Source: Scytonema hofmannii PCC 7110
GTDB taxonomy: Bacteria > Cyanobacteriota > Cyanobacteriia > Cyanobacteriales > Nostocaceae
Length of the DNA: 64,000 nt
Assembly: GCF_000346485.2 (NCBI RefSeq)
Contig: NZ_KQ976354.1
Span: 11,478,207 to 11,542,206 of the forward strand
Reading direction: 5' to 3'
A program made the translations under genes and the position numbers. This document shows, one piece after another, positions 35,413 through 45,093 of this stretch (the first letter of the stretch is position 1; the number at the start of each line of letters is the position of its first letter). The notes beneath the pieces are model-generated. The model was given only the letters and a program-made list of their open reading frames with translations, ran no database searches and was not told where the DNA came from.

Positions 35413-36930
35413 ATGGCACGGAAAAAAGTAGTCCAGACAACTGAATATACAGTTACTCGGATTGCCTACTCTGTTGGTGACGTACCAGACAAGTTAAGTA
35501 ATCTGGCTCAAGCTTTAGGCGACTTACGCTCAGAGTTATGGAACAAATATGGGTCACTGCAAGCTTGGGGGATTGATAAAAATACAATTATTAAGAACAT
35601 CCGAAACGCCCCAGAGCTAAGAGCACTATATGGGTCAGAAAGATTTAACCTTAGCTCTGAAATATGGGAAAGAACTGTACAAGCCGTCATTGATGATATT
35701 CATACAGTTCAAGAAGCGGCTATTGTACAAGTTATTCGGAAAATATACTCTACCTTTAAACCTGAAAAAAAGCAGGTGATTAAAGGTAAAAAAACAAGAT
35801 TAGTAGATAACCCAGAAACTTCATTCAGAGATGAGCTTACTAAAAGTCTCAATTCTCAGGAGTGGCGACAATACCCTTTAATTAGTCGTTGGGTTAGGCA
35901 ATATTATAAGCGTGGTCATACTTGGGTTGATAACCAAATTGTAATCAACGCCCTTGGTTCAAATATGAAAGGTAAGGTGTCCCATAAAGGAAAAGTGACT
36001 ACTTACCAAATACCTGGTTTTATGAATGGAAAGAAAGTATCGTGGATATCTATTTCCGTCCTCACTGGTAGAGTTACACCCTCTTCTGGACGCCTACGTT
36101 TTATAATCAATGATTCGGGAAATGTAGAACTTCATTATCCTAAAACAACTAAGATTGAAGTCAATCCTAGCAAGGATAACTTAGGCGTTGACAAGGGGGT
36201 TACTGAAGGCTTTTATGGTAGTAATGGTATAGCTTATGCTAAAGGTTTAGGAAGTGTTATTAATGATGCTTCTGACAGAAGAACTAAGAAAAATAAGAAG
36301 CGCCAAAAGTTATTTGCTATCTCAAAAAAGGTTGACCCTGCTAAGTCAGCTAGAATCTTAGAAAATAACTTAGGGCGGAAAAAAGCGAACAGGTTAGATA
36401 TTAGAAAACGTCAAACAATTACTCAGATCATTCGCACTGATACCAAGAAAATATTTGATAACTTTGGTGAAGTGGTAGCCGAAGATTTAAGTAAATACAT
36501 AAAAGGGAAAAAGAGATCCAAAGCTGTAAATCGCAAATTAAATGAATGGAGCAAAGGTGAATTACAGAAAGCATTAGATGAAATTTCTATCCGTAAGGGT
36601 GGAGTGGTTAAATTAGTCAATCCTGCGTATACTTCACAGGTTGATCATCGCAATGGTACGTTACTGGGAAAACGTCTGGGAGATCAATTCTTGACCTTTG
36701 ATGGGGTGGTATTGCAAGCTGACCAAAATGCGGCGACGAACATCAAAACTAGGGGGTCTGACCTTCAAATAACTAAGTTTATGAAAAAGGAACAGATTCA
36801 TAGAATTTTGCTGGAACGTACTGCACTATTCCTCTCTGAGTTAGGTCATAGTTTGGAGTCTGCTGTCTCAATGGGATGGTTAGATGAAAAGCATCTCGGT
36901 AGAGGTAAACCGCTACGGCGTAGGCGGTAG
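35413..36930 (+). CDS. TnpB/Cas12-like RuvC nuclease without zinc-ribbon cysteines
   Basis: 505 aa, longer than a typical TnpB (~400). RuvC-I is NLGVDKGVTEGFYG (Asp), RuvC-II VVAEDLSKYI (Glu) and RuvC-III LQADQNAATNI (Asp), so the DED triad appears intact. Between RuvC-II and -III the usual CxxC...CxxC ribbon is replaced by TSQVDHRNGTLLGKRLGDQF, in which no Cys remains. The N-terminal half is helical and Lys-rich as in the TnpB recognition lobe. TnpB proteins are RNA-guided nucleases of IS200/IS605 elements and ancestors of type V Cas effectors. No tnpA, cas1/cas2 or CRISPR array is near. The 3' end of the ORF overlaps a GC-rich stem (36910-36927), where a guide RNA would be expected to start. 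Confidence 0.75.
   Translation: MARKKVVQTTEYTVTRIAYSVGDVPDKLSNLAQALGDLRSELWNKYGSLQAWGIDKNTIIKNIRNAPELRALYGSERFNLSSEIWERTVQAVIDDIHTVQEAAIVQVIRKIYSTFKPEKKQVIKGKKTRLVDNPETSFRDELTKSLNSQEWRQYPLISRWVRQYYKRGHTWVDNQIVINALGSNMKGKVSHKGKVTTYQIPGFMNGKKVSWISISVLTGRVTPSSGRLRFIINDSGNVELHYPKTTKIEVNPSKDNLGVDKGVTEGFYGSNGIAYAKGLGSVINDASDRRTKKNKKRQKLFAISKKVDPAKSARILENNLGRKKANRLDIRKRQTITQIIRTDTKKIFDNFGEVVAEDLSKYIKGKKRSKAVNRKLNEWSKGELQKALDEISIRKGGVVKLVNPAYTSQVDHRNGTLLGKRLGDQFLTFDGVVLQADQNAATNIKTRGSDLQITKFMKKEQIHRILLERTALFLSELGHSLESAVSMGWLDEKHLGRGKPLRRRR
36910..36927 (+). other. GC-rich stem at the 3' end of the TnpB-like gene
   Basis: CCGCTACGGCGTAGGCGG folds on itself at the last codons of the ORF, the position of the omega-RNA scaffold in IS605 tnpB loci. 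Only suggestive; similar GC-rich palindromes are dispersed in these genomes. Confidence 0.3.
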
Positions 36931-37047
36931 GGTCTAGATACGGTGTCCTAAGAGAATTGCTTTACTTGACCAGCAAAGTAGTTACTACCGTCAATCAGAC
37001 TGCGAAACAAATGAACAATTGTATATTTTGGGATTTACTCCGATTGA

Positions 37048-37248
37048 CTACGATATGTTGTTACGCCATTTAGGAGGTTCCATCAGTTTTTTCATTCTTG
37101 CCATTTCAGCTATTTCGATCATTTGGTCTAAGGGAGTATCTTCAATAAACTTTGAAGCAGCTTCTTTGAACTCTGTGTTGGGACACTCATCCCCTAAAAC
37201 ACAACCATTGACGCAAGCTTCGGCGCAGTTAATTTTTGCTTGTTCCAT
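37048..37248 (-). CDS. Small conserved cysteine-containing protein
   Basis: 66 aa from ATG 37248. The N-terminus holds four Cys in CAEACVNGCVLGDEC, followed by a helical acidic part (KFIEDTPLDQMIEIAEMA) and PPKW near the end. I recall this CxxxCVNGCVLGD...PPKW layout as a small hypothetical protein of filamentous cyanobacteria; metal binding by the Cys cluster is likely but unproven. GGAG lies before the ATG. The 92-codon plus-strand frame over the same DNA is judged a shadow. Divergent from mnmE, with an STRR run between. Confidence 0.7.
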   Translation of the reverse strand: MEQAKINCAEACVNGCVLGDECPNTEFKEAASKFIEDTPLDQMIEIAEMARMKKLMEPPKWRNNIS

Positions 37249-37266
37249 GATTAACTCCTTGGAAAA

Positions 37267-37299
37267 TAGGGAGTGGGGAGTGGGGAGTAGGGAGTAGGG
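37267..37299. repeat. STRR, GGGAGTG/GGGAGTA heptamer
   Basis: Four to five units between the small Cys protein and mnmE. Confidence 0.85.
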
Positions 37300-37379
37300 A
37301 TGAGGCGTGGTAACAAATATTGGTACACTTGAACTATGATAAGTTTAATTTTTTGCAATTCACTATAAATCGTAACTGA

Positions 37380-38762
37380 ATGTCAGAAAACTTTGCAACC
37401 ACTGGAACTATTGCCGCGATCGCAACTGCTATTGTCCCCCAACAAGGCAGTGTTGGGATCGTGCGTGTCTCCGGGACGGAAGCAATGCACATTGCTCAAA
37501 CATTGTTTCACGCACCAGGGCGTCAAGCTTGGGAAAGTCACCGTATCCTCTATGGTTATATTCGCCATCCACAGACACAACAAGTGGTGGATGAAGCGCT
37601 TTTGCTGATTATGAAAGCACCTCGTTCCTATACTCGTGACGATGTGGTGGAATTTCACTGTCATGGAGGAATCATGGCAGTACAGCAGGTTTTGCAGCTC
37701 TGTTTGGAAAATGGGGCTAGACTGGCTCAGCCGGGAGAGTTTACCCTGCGGGCGTTTTTAAATGGACGACTGGATTTAACTCAAGCAGAAAGTATTGCCG
37801 ATCTGGTGGGTGCGCGATCGCCGCAAGCAGCACAAGCCGCATTGGCAGGATTGCAAGGAAAATTAGCGCATCCTATCCGTCAGTTACGGGAGAGTTGCTT
37901 AGATATTTTAGCAGAAATCGAAGCTCGAATAGATTTTGAGGAAGATTTACCACCGTTAGATGAAACTAGAGTTATCTCGGAAATTGAGAGAGTTGCTGTA
38001 GAAATAGCCAACATCTTGGCAACTGCTGACAAAGGCGAACTGCTTCGCACTGGGTTAAAAGTGGCGATCGTTGGGCGTCCGAATGTAGGTAAGTCGAGTT
38101 TGTTGAATGCTTGGAGTCGAAGCGATCGCGCCATTGTGACTGACTTACCCGGTACAACTCGCGATGTTGTAGAATCACAGTTAGTTGTGGGTGGAATTCC
38201 CGTGCAGGTCTTAGATACAGCCGGAATTCGGGAAACAGAAGACCAAGTAGAAAAGATTGGGGTTGAACGTTCCCGACGTGCTGCAAGTGGTGCGGATTTA
38301 GTGCTGTTGACTGTAGACGCTTCAACAGGTTGGACAGCAGGTGATAGAGAAATCTATGAACAAGTGCAACATCGTCCTTTGATTTTAGTGATCAACAAAA
38401 TTGACCTAGCATCACCAGCAGAAGTGCAATATCCCAAGAGTATTAGCCATGTTGTTAAGACAGCCGTTGCTCAAAACCAAGGGCTTGATGCTTTAGAAGC
38501 AGCGATTTTGGAAAAAGTCAGAATAGATAAAGTACAAGCCTCTGACTTAGATTTAGCGATTAACCAAAGACAAGCAGCCGCACTTGTCAAAGCGAAAATG
38601 TCGTTACAACAAGTACAGGAAACAATCGCTCAGCAGCTACCTCTTGATTTTTGGACGATTGACTTGCGAGGCGCAATTCAAGCGCTGGGAGAAATTACTG
38701 GTGAGGAGGTCACAGAATCAGTATTGGATAAAATTTTCAGTAGGTTCTGCATCGGAAAATAG
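37380..38762 (+). CDS. mnmE: tRNA modification GTPase MnmE
   Basis: 460 aa. The N-terminal tetrahydrofolate-binding domain begins with [20 protein letters not shown]. The GTPase insert has G1 [10 protein letters not shown]2 TTRD, G3 DTAGI and G4 NKID, and the C-terminus is FCIGK with the catalytic Cys. With MnmG it makes the 5-carboxymethylaminomethyl group of wobble U34 in tRNA. Length and motifs are normal. ATG 37380; monocistronic core gene, mnmG is elsewhere. Confidence 0.98.
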   Translation: MSENFATTGTIAAIATAIVPQQGSVGIVRVSGTEAMHIAQTLFHAPGRQAWESHRILYGYIRHPQTQQVVDEALLLIMKAPRSYTRDDVVEFHCHGGIMAVQQVLQLCLENGARLAQPGEFTLRAFLNGRLDLTQAESIADLVGARSPQAAQAALAGLQGKLAHPIRQLRESCLDILAEIEARIDFEEDLPPLDETRVISEIERVAVEIANILATADKGELLRTGLKVAIVGRPNVGKSSLLNAWSRSDRAIVTDLPGTTRDVVESQLVVGGIPVQVLDTAGIRETEDQVEKIGVERSRRAASGADLVLLTVDASTGWTAGDREIYEQVQHRPLILVINKIDLASPAEVQYPKSISHVVKTAVAQNQGLDALEAAILEKVRIDKVQASDLDLAINQRQAAALVKAKMSLQQVQETIAQQLPLDFWTIDLRGAIQALGEITGEEVTESVLDKIFSRFCIGK

Positions 38763-39040
38763 ACCACTAAGTATTGGACTTTGGACAAAAAGGAGTGTTC
38801 GTATAAAGCCCTCATTCCGCACCTAAAATGTAACGGGTTAAGCATAGTTCACTCAAAAAATGTATTTTGGGTTACAAAATTGCGGACATCGCTCTTCTGG
38901 AGAAAAACTTTACGATTTACTGACTTTATCTGCAAACCCACCTCAAAATATGGTAATTTCGAGCTACAAAGCTTTCCTATCTTCATAATATCTGAATTTC
39001 ACTCTCTGTTGAAACCACATTTTGAAGAGGACAACAAGTT

Positions 39041-40192
39041 ATGAAATTTTGGTCACGACGGCGCGTACTCCAGTTACTTAGTTTTACTAGTTATGGATTC
39101 AGTACAGCTCTATTTACCAGAACAATATTTCCATTACGTGGATTAGCGAAAACGAATTCAATTGTCACACTCCCCTTTCAATTTGAGAGTGTTGCAGTAA
39201 ATTCCCAAGGGCAAGAAATCCACAGTATTGGTCATGCCAAACGCTTTATTGAAATTCTTGGTAGTGATGAAATCCTAGAGATGGTTGCTATTCCTAGTGG
39301 TACCTTTGAAATGGGATCGTCAGAAACTGAAATAGGACGAGACGAAAATGAAGGTCCAACGCACGCCGTAACAGTAGATGCTTTTTCCATAGGTAGGTAT
39401 CCTATCACCCAGTCACAGTGGCAGTCTGTAGCAGCACTCCCCAAAATTAAACGTTTTCTTGATCCTAATCCGTCCGCTTTCAAGGGAGACAACAACCCTG
39501 TAGAGCGTATCTGCTGGTATGATGCTGTTGAGTTTTGTGCACGTCTCAGCAAGCAGACAGGACGGACATATCGACTACCCACTGAAGCCGAGTGGGAATA
39601 TGCTTGTCGCGCTGGCACTACAACCTCGTTTCACTTTGGTGAAAACCTGACAACTGTTCTAGCGAACTACAACGGACACGCCATCCGTAACTTCAAAAAG
39701 ACCCATAGTACTGAAATTGATGAAATGCTTAGTCAGGGGAGTTCTTCCAGTCCTTCAGGAGGTAGTCCTTCAGGAGGTAATCCTTCAGGATGTCCTTCGG
39801 GATGTCCTTCAGGACGTAATCCTTCAGGGCAAAGCGGTTTCAATTCTTCAGGAAACATGGGAGATGTATCCTCTCTCAAGCAAAACAAGCAAGTTATATA
39901 TCGTCAACAAACGACTTCTGTAGGAAGTTTTCAAGTTGCGAATGCATTTGGTTTGTCCGATATGCATGGGTTAGTTTGGGAATGGTGCGCTGACCATTGG
40001 CACGATAACTATGAAGGATCTGACGCAAAAGGACGGGCATGGTTATCAGACAATGAGTATCAATTCCGGGTGATGCGTGGGGGAGCCTGGAGTACCTTCT
40101 TTGATCGCTGTCGGGCAGCAAGTCGCAGTAAGGGTGGACTGTACGATCAAAGTTATAACATCGGTTTTCGGGTTGTGTGTGAATTGACTTAA
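39041..40192 (+). CDS. Tat-exported formylglycine-generating-enzyme (SUMF1) domain protein
   Basis: 383 aa. Twin-arginine signal SRRRVLQLLSF near residue 5 implies export in folded form. The FGE-sulfatase domain has IPSGTFEMGSSETE, GPTHAVTVDAFSIGRYPIT, YRLPTEAEWEYACRAGT, GLVWEWCADHW and VMRGGAWSTFFDRCRAASR. One Cys lies in the usual C-terminal site, but the second catalytic Cys of true FGE is not evident, so conversion of Cys to formylglycine is doubtful. A Ser/Gly/Pro insert of PSGG/PSGC units (~residues 228-265) interrupts the domain. It is followed at 39 bp by the HEAT-NACHT gene, probably one operon; FGE-like domains are a recurring component of cyanobacterial STAND conflict systems. Confidence 0.85.
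   Translation: MKFWSRRRVLQLLSFTSYGFSTALFTRTIFPLRGLAKTNSIVTLPFQFESVAVNSQGQEIHSIGHAKRFIEILGSDEILEMVAIPSGTFEMGSSETEIGRDENEGPTHAVTVDAFSIGRYPITQSQWQSVAALPKIKRFLDPNPSAFKGDNNPVERICWYDAVEFCARLSKQTGRTYRLPTEAEWEYACRAGTTTSFHFGENLTTVLANYNGHAIRNFKKTHSTEIDEMLSQGSSSSPSGGSPSGGNPSGCPSGCPSGRNPSGQSGFNSSGNMGDVSSLKQNKQVIYRQQTTSVGSFQVANAFGLSDMHGLVWEWCADHWHDNYEGSDAKGRAWLSDNEYQFRVMRGGAWSTFFDRCRAASRSKGGLYDQSYNIGFRVVCELT
39745..39840. repeat. Coding repeat TCCTTCAGGA in the FGE-like gene
   Basis: Irregular 12- and 15-bp units centred on TCCTTCAGGA encode PSGG, PSGN, PSGC. TCCT...AGGA makes each unit a small palindrome. Confidence 0.75.
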
Positions 40193-40230
40193 GCTGAACG
40201 GTGATTGAATCACTTTGTGGGAAACGATAG

Positions 40231-43167
40231 ATGCTTAAATGCGTAATACAAAACCTACTTTTAGCGCTTAAAAGCAGTTTTATTGCGTATGTTCCTTTAT
40301 CGATACTCCTAGTTTGTTATCCGGGGTGGACTCGAACTCCGGAGGCAGAGGTAAAATACCATGTCCAGCAACTAGTAGAAGAGAACACGGCTCCAGTTGA
40401 TCGCGTCAATGCTGCCTCTGCTTTAGGCAATCCAACCTTAGGCGATAAGGTTGCTGTCACAGCCCTCATCAAAGCCCTGAAGCAAGATCCTGAAGCAGCC
40501 GTTCGCATTAGTGCCACTGCTGCATTACAGCACAGAAGTTTGACTAAGGATCGCGATTCCCTTCTCACGCTTGTTGAATCAGCAGTTCCTGCACTGATTA
40601 GTACTTTAGATAAACAGCAAGAATTTAGATCGGATGTTCGTGCAAGAGCAGCTGATGCTTTAGGAAAAATTATCTGGCAGGCGCGACAACACGCTGGCTT
40701 GCAAGAACAAGATGAGCCGATTGGACGCGTTGTCTCTGCTCTCCTCAGCACCTTAAAAGACAAAACTCAGGAGGTACAAGTTCGTGCTAGAGCAGCATAT
40801 GCACTAGGATGGATGGGATCTTCTGCCAAAATAAGCGTTTCTACTCTCATTGATGTCTTAGACGATGAGAAGGAAAATGATATTCTTCGTGCAAGAGCTG
40901 CCGATTCCCTTGGTCATTCTGAGTTGAATGCAGTGTCTGATAGTCGTGCTGTTCTCGCTCTTATCAAAGCTCTAGCAAAGAAAAATGAAGTAGGTCTTCG
41001 TGCGAGTGCCGTTTCTGCTTTGGGAACTATTAAAGCAGACAGGGAACTTGCTGTTCCGGCTCTCATTACAGTTTTAAAAGAGGATACTGAAGCACAAGTT
41101 CGAGAAAGAGCAGTATATGCGTTAGGAGGTTTTGGGAACGATACTAGATCTACTTCTGCTCTTATAAATGTATTAAAGGACGAGACACAAGAGGAAGGCA
41201 TACGTGCAACCGCTGCGTCTGCCTTGAGAGTAATGGCTTCAAACTTCCAAACAACTCTCCCATTAGATGCTATCTCAGTTCTAGTCAACGCATTAAAGAA
41301 TGGGAGTTCAGAAATTCGAGCAAATGCTGCTTATGCCCTGGAATCGACCCATAGTTCAGATGCGAGGACTGTTGTTCCGGCTTTGATCGATCTTCTCAAG
41401 GACAAGAAGAAACAGGTTCAGGTAAATGCTCACTATGCATTAGAACAAGTGGTTTTAAGATTTCAGAACGAAGGCAAAACTGCTCCGCTCTCAAAGTTAG
41501 ATCGATTTATATTGGATGCGGAGAAGTCCTCTAAAGCTATGAGAGAAGCTGGTTTTTCCACCGCAACAGTTGATCGTTCCCTTGAAAGCCTCAGACTACA
41601 ACGGCAATCTCGTATACTAGACAGAGTGTTAGAATGGTTGTATAAAAATCCTTGGAGCTTAGGGCTAGCGTTCTACTTTGTGAGTTTACCATTGCTTTGG
41701 GGCATTATTTTTTGGTTACGCCCACTCTGGCTGCTAAAAATCAATAAAGCCTTTGTTCCACTCCTCAGTGTTGAAGTACCTAGTCCGATTGTTGGTGCGT
41801 TTAAGATAACACTTCAGACCGTTCCTTATATTACGTTTTTTGCGTTTTTTCGTTACCGACATCGGGTGCTAGATGCATGGGTCACAAAATATCTTGAACC
41901 TACCCAAGCAGCTTTTCAGAAAAAAGATACCGTCCGCTCTCACATTACTCGTATTCCCATCCCGCTTAATCTAGACGAGCAAACGATTTCTAATCTGACG
42001 AGTCAAGATTTGCGATCGACATTCTCTAGAAATCCAAGTTATATTCTCATTTGGGGGGAAGGGGGATCGGGAAAAACGAGTCTGGCTTGCCAACTGGCGT
42101 GGTGGGCAATATCGAGCGAAAAGACCAAACGTCTTTGTCGCCACCCCATGATACCAGTATTGATTGAGTTTGACATTGATTTAGATGTTGCAGCAAGCGA
42201 ACAACCATTTATCCGATCTATATCTAGACAGCTTTATAGCTTAATCGGTAAAGCTGAGCCGATTCCGAAAGAATTGCTCGAACATTTGCTTCGGCAACGC
42301 CGTGTATTAGTCATTGTGGATCGTTTGTCTGAGATGAGTGAAGACACACAAAAGAAAATCAAGTTTGGCGATCCGGACTTTCCTGTGAATGCTTTAATTG
42401 TCACATCTCGGATTAAGGAAGTATTCAACGTTGAACCTAAGACTACAATTGAACCTCAACGCCTTAAGAGCGCTTCGCTGTCCGTATTTATAGATAGCTA
42501 CCTAAAACTACAAAAAAAGCGGAACAGTTTTAGCGATGTAGATTATTTTGAAGCCTGTCGTCGCTTATCACAAATGATTGGTCAGCGCAATATTACGGTT
42601 TTACTTGCCAAATTATACGCAGATCAGATGATTGTTACTAAGAACAATCAATCAGACAGATCTTTGCCTGTAACTGACAATATTCCTGATTTGATGCTCA
42701 GCTATTTGAACGCGGTGAATCGTAGTATGGAAGGAACAAGCAAGCTAGACAATCGCACGGTTCACCGTGATATGGGAGTAATTGCTTGGAATTGTCTGAA
42801 GGACACCTATCAACCAAGACCAGCTGACTACGATACTGTACTAGCCTCGTTAGGCGATAATGCCGAAACCCATCTCCAGTATCTTGAAAAACGACTTCGT
42901 CTCGTTAAAATACTCGAACCGACTCAGGATAAAGTTCAAATAGTGCTCGATCCCCTGGCTGAATATCTTGCTGGGCTATACGTATTAAACTATTACGGTA
43001 ATGATGAAGAAAAATGGCATAACTTCCTAGAAACGGTAGACTTGATGAAGAATAGGCAGGCGCTTATCAAAGGTTTCTTACTAGCAGTACAAGACTGTTG
43101 TATCGCTAAAGGCATGGACGCAAAAACTCCTAGTTTCGTACTAGATGAGCTTAAAAAGCGAATTTAG
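40231..43167 (+). CDS. Membrane HEAT-repeat/NACHT NTPase
   Basis: 978 aa. N-terminal hydrophobic segment (~12-30), then about ten HEAT-like repeats to residue ~430 (ASALGNPTLGDKVAVTALIK, RASAVSALGTIK). A TM segment (WSLGLAFYFVSLPLLWGIIF, ~473-492) precedes a STAND NTPase with Walker A IWGEGGSGKTSLACQL (~610) and Walker B RVLVIVDRLSEM (~690), and NACHT-like helical domains to the end. It fits a ligand sensor (HEAT) coupled across the membrane to an oligomerising NTPase. It follows the FGE-like gene by 39 bp and converges, 15 bp apart, with the EAD1-CHAT-GUN4 gene. The order HEAT-TM-NACHT is unusual. Confidence 0.85.
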   Translation: MLKCVIQNLLLALKSSFIAYVPLSILLVCYPGWTRTPEAEVKYHVQQLVEENTAPVDRVNAASALGNPTLGDKVAVTALIKALKQDPEAAVRISATAALQHRSLTKDRDSLLTLVESAVPALISTLDKQQEFRSDVRARAADALGKIIWQARQHAGLQEQDEPIGRVVSALLSTLKDKTQEVQVRARAAYALGWMGSSAKISVSTLIDVLDDEKENDILRARAADSLGHSELNAVSDSRAVLALIKALAKKNEVGLRASAVSALGTIKADRELAVPALITVLKEDTEAQVRERAVYALGGFGNDTRSTSALINVLKDETQEEGIRATAASALRVMASNFQTTLPLDAISVLVNALKNGSSEIRANAAYALESTHSSDARTVVPALIDLLKDKKKQVQVNAHYALEQVVLRFQNEGKTAPLSKLDRFILDAEKSSKAMREAGFSTATVDRSLESLRLQRQSRILDRVLEWLYKNPWSLGLAFYFVSLPLLWGIIFWLRPLWLLKINKAFVPLLSVEVPSPIVGAFKITLQTVPYITFFAFFRYRHRVLDAWVTKYLEPTQAAFQKKDTVRSHITRIPIPLNLDEQTISNLTSQDLRSTFSRNPSYILIWGEGGSGKTSLACQLAWWAISSEKTKRLCRHPMIPVLIEFDIDLDVAASEQPFIRSISRQLYSLIGKAEPIPKELLEHLLRQRRVLVIVDRLSEMSEDTQKKIKFGDPDFPVNALIVTSRIKEVFNVEPKTTIEPQRLKSASLSVFIDSYLKLQKKRNSFSDVDYFEACRRLSQMIGQRNITVLLAKLYADQMIVTKNNQSDRSLPVTDNIPDLMLSYLNAVNRSMEGTSKLDNRTVHRDMGVIAWNCLKDTYQPRPADYDTVLASLGDNAETHLQYLEKRLRLVKILEPTQDKVQIVLDPLAEYLAGLYVLNYYGNDEEKWHNFLETVDLMKNRQALIKGFLLAVQDCCIAKGMDAKTPSFVLDELKKRI

Positions 43168-43182
43168 AGTCGAAAGTTCAGA

Positions 43183-45093
43183 CTATAGGTTACACTTTGC
43201 AAGTCTCAATGCGAGAGAAGAGGAGACCACTCCCGTAGAGGACAAGGATACGACCCAAAAACCGCACCAAAACCCGCCAGGAAGGTGTCCACGGGGAACT
43301 TTTACGGTATCAAATGTAACTTCTCCATATCCAATCCAGCTTTCTTCCACTCTCCATCCCACGCGATCGCCAAATTTTTCCCAGGCTTCTTTATAGTAGT
43401 TGCCGTCGGGTAACCCCCCGACTTCAAGATAAATTTGTTTTTGAATGCTGAAGCCAAAGCGTCCTGAGCTATATTTTACCCATAAGCGATCTATGGTGCG
43501 GAGGTCTGTACAAGGAAAGTTCAAAAGTTCTTCATCTCTAATCCAATCACCTTCAGAGCGACCAACAGCTTGGAGCATCACCAAATAGGTTTCATAGTCT
43601 GCTTCTTTCCACTGTCCTGCTTTTAGGAAATTTCGGAGTTTGGTATAGTCTATACCCTTTTCACTACTTAGGGCATCATCTGAATCTTCAGTTACAACGG
43701 TACTTCGAGTTTCAATAACTTCACTTGAGGGTGGGTTACAATCCTGTCCGCGAGCATTGGGGGAATCATTCAACTGTTTTTTATCCAACAACTTGGGAGT
43801 CAGTTCTTCTGCAATCCCCTGAATCTGAATCAGTGTGCAACCAAGTTCATATGCAAATTCAATCGATTCTCCAGCACCTAAAGCATCGTAAAAACCAACT
43901 GCGAATTCAATGGCTGCTTTATCTCCAACTGCTTGCCTCATACCAATAACATAATCAATATGTTGAGCTATTGCCTTAGCTTGAATCTCTGAATAACAAG
44001 CATTAAGCACTACACATTTGACGCGGTTGCCAAATAGCTTAAATAGTCTAGCTAGAGCCAAAGCGTCTACTAGCTTTGCTTGTCCTGTTTCATCCTCGAA
44101 AATCAGACCGTCAAGTCCTGCTCCATGTCCAGAAAAGTGAACGATATTTGGTTTGAAATCTAAAATAGAGCGGTGAATATCTCTAGAACGGACAGCTAAT
44201 GCTGACTTGATTTCAAATTGCTCGCGTTGTCTAGCCCGTTGTAACCCTTGTTCAATTTCACGCAACTCTTCGTCTAGACGCAACTGACTAGTACCTTTTG
44301 GATTTGCTGCCAAAATCAAGATTTTCTGCAAATGGTTAATTGGCTCTAAACGGGTATTAAGTGTTGAGGCTGTGGAAGTAGATTGCTGTTGTCGTCGTCT
44401 TGAGGCTTCTTCCTGTTCTCGTTGTCGTTGCAATCTCTGTACTTCTTGTTGTTCAGCTTCTTTTTCCAAAAGAGCTATATCCTCATGTTTAAGCTGATAG
44501 TGTTCTTGCAGTTTCTTCAAATCAGCTTTAGCCTTTTCTAAGAGCGGATATCCTTGTTCATCTACCCACTTGGTAAAGACTTGCCTATATTTATCCAAAT
44601 TTTCTTTATATATCCCAAAAGGTTCTAATATTTTGTCTCGGACTGCACGAACTTCTTCTTCGGTTAATTTTAGTTTTTTTTGTAAATCCTTTAATATTTC
44701 CGATTCCCCAAAAGAAATCTCTCCATCTTCTGCAAATGCCTCAACCTGCTTGTGATATTTATCTATGGCATCTTCCTTATTGCTGTAATGTGAAGGGATG
44801 TTTAGTGACTTAACAGAAGGTATCTCCGGAGTCAACAATTCTTGAGCAATGGTTGCTAACTGAGAGTTCCCAGGGTTTTCTTCGTATGCAGCGCGAACTA
44901 GGTCAACAAGCCATCCTTGAGCTTGTGCCGTTTTTATCAATTGGTATACAACGCTTTGTAAGTTACTATCTAGAGTAATTTGGTTTAGTTTTTTATCTAG
45001 ATCGAAATCTAACAATTGTTCCAACAATGACCTTTCGGGAAAAGCACTGATTAGGGCATCTCTTAATTGTTTGCGCTGCAGGGGAGTCATCAT
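43183..45093 (-). CDS. EAD1-CHAT protease-GUN4 fusion effector
   Basis: 636 aa. Residues 1-80 are an EAD1 domain (QRKQLRDALISAF, then VYQLIKTAQAQGWLVDLVRA and NPGN). A charged helical region (110-240) leads to a CHAT caspase-like domain (255-440) with catalytic His in VHFSGHGAG and Cys in VLNACYSE. The C-terminus (~495-625) is a GUN4 domain (DYTKLRNFLKAGQWKEAD, RLWVKYSSGRFGFSIQKQIY). CHAT proteases are cleavage effectors of prokaryotic cell death, EAD1 recruits them to a matching EAD1 on a STAND partner, and GUN4 binds tetrapyrroles, which suggests a light or porphyrin-linked input. The matching EAD1 partner is not in the window, apart from the relic at 2689. ATG 45093 (or the next codon). 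Confidence 0.92.
   Translation of the reverse strand: MMTPLQRKQLRDALISAFPERSLLEQLLDFDLDKKLNQITLDSNLQSVVYQLIKTAQAQGWLVDLVRAAYEENPGNSQLATIAQELLTPEIPSVKSLNIPSHYSNKEDAIDKYHKQVEAFAEDGEISFGESEILKDLQKKLKLTEEEVRAVRDKILEPFGIYKENLDKYRQVFTKWVDEQGYPLLEKAKADLKKLQEHYQLKHEDIALLEKEAEQQEVQRLQRQREQEEASRRRQQQSTSTASTLNTRLEPINHLQKILILAANPKGTSQLRLDEELREIEQGLQRARQREQFEIKSALAVRSRDIHRSILDFKPNIVHFSGHGAGLDGLIFEDETGQAKLVDALALARLFKLFGNRVKCVVLNACYSEIQAKAIAQHIDYVIGMRQAVGDKAAIEFAVGFYDALGAGESIEFAYELGCTLIQIQGIAEELTPKLLDKKQLNDSPNARGQDCNPPSSEVIETRSTVVTEDSDDALSSEKGIDYTKLRNFLKAGQWKEADYETYLVMLQAVGRSEGDWIRDEELLNFPCTDLRTIDRLWVKYSSGRFGFSIQKQIYLEVGGLPDGNYYKEAWEKFGDRVGWRVEESWIGYGEVTFDTVKVPRGHLPGGFWCGFWVVSLSSTGVVSSSLALRLAKCNL

Noticed and set aside
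37019-37297. 92-codon plus-strand frame
   Set aside because: It lies over the minus-strand small Cys protein, which has a recognisable pattern and start signal, and it runs into an STRR.
43145-43396. 83-codon plus-strand frame
   Set aside because: Antisense to the GUN4 domain coding region and overlapping the end of the NACHT gene.
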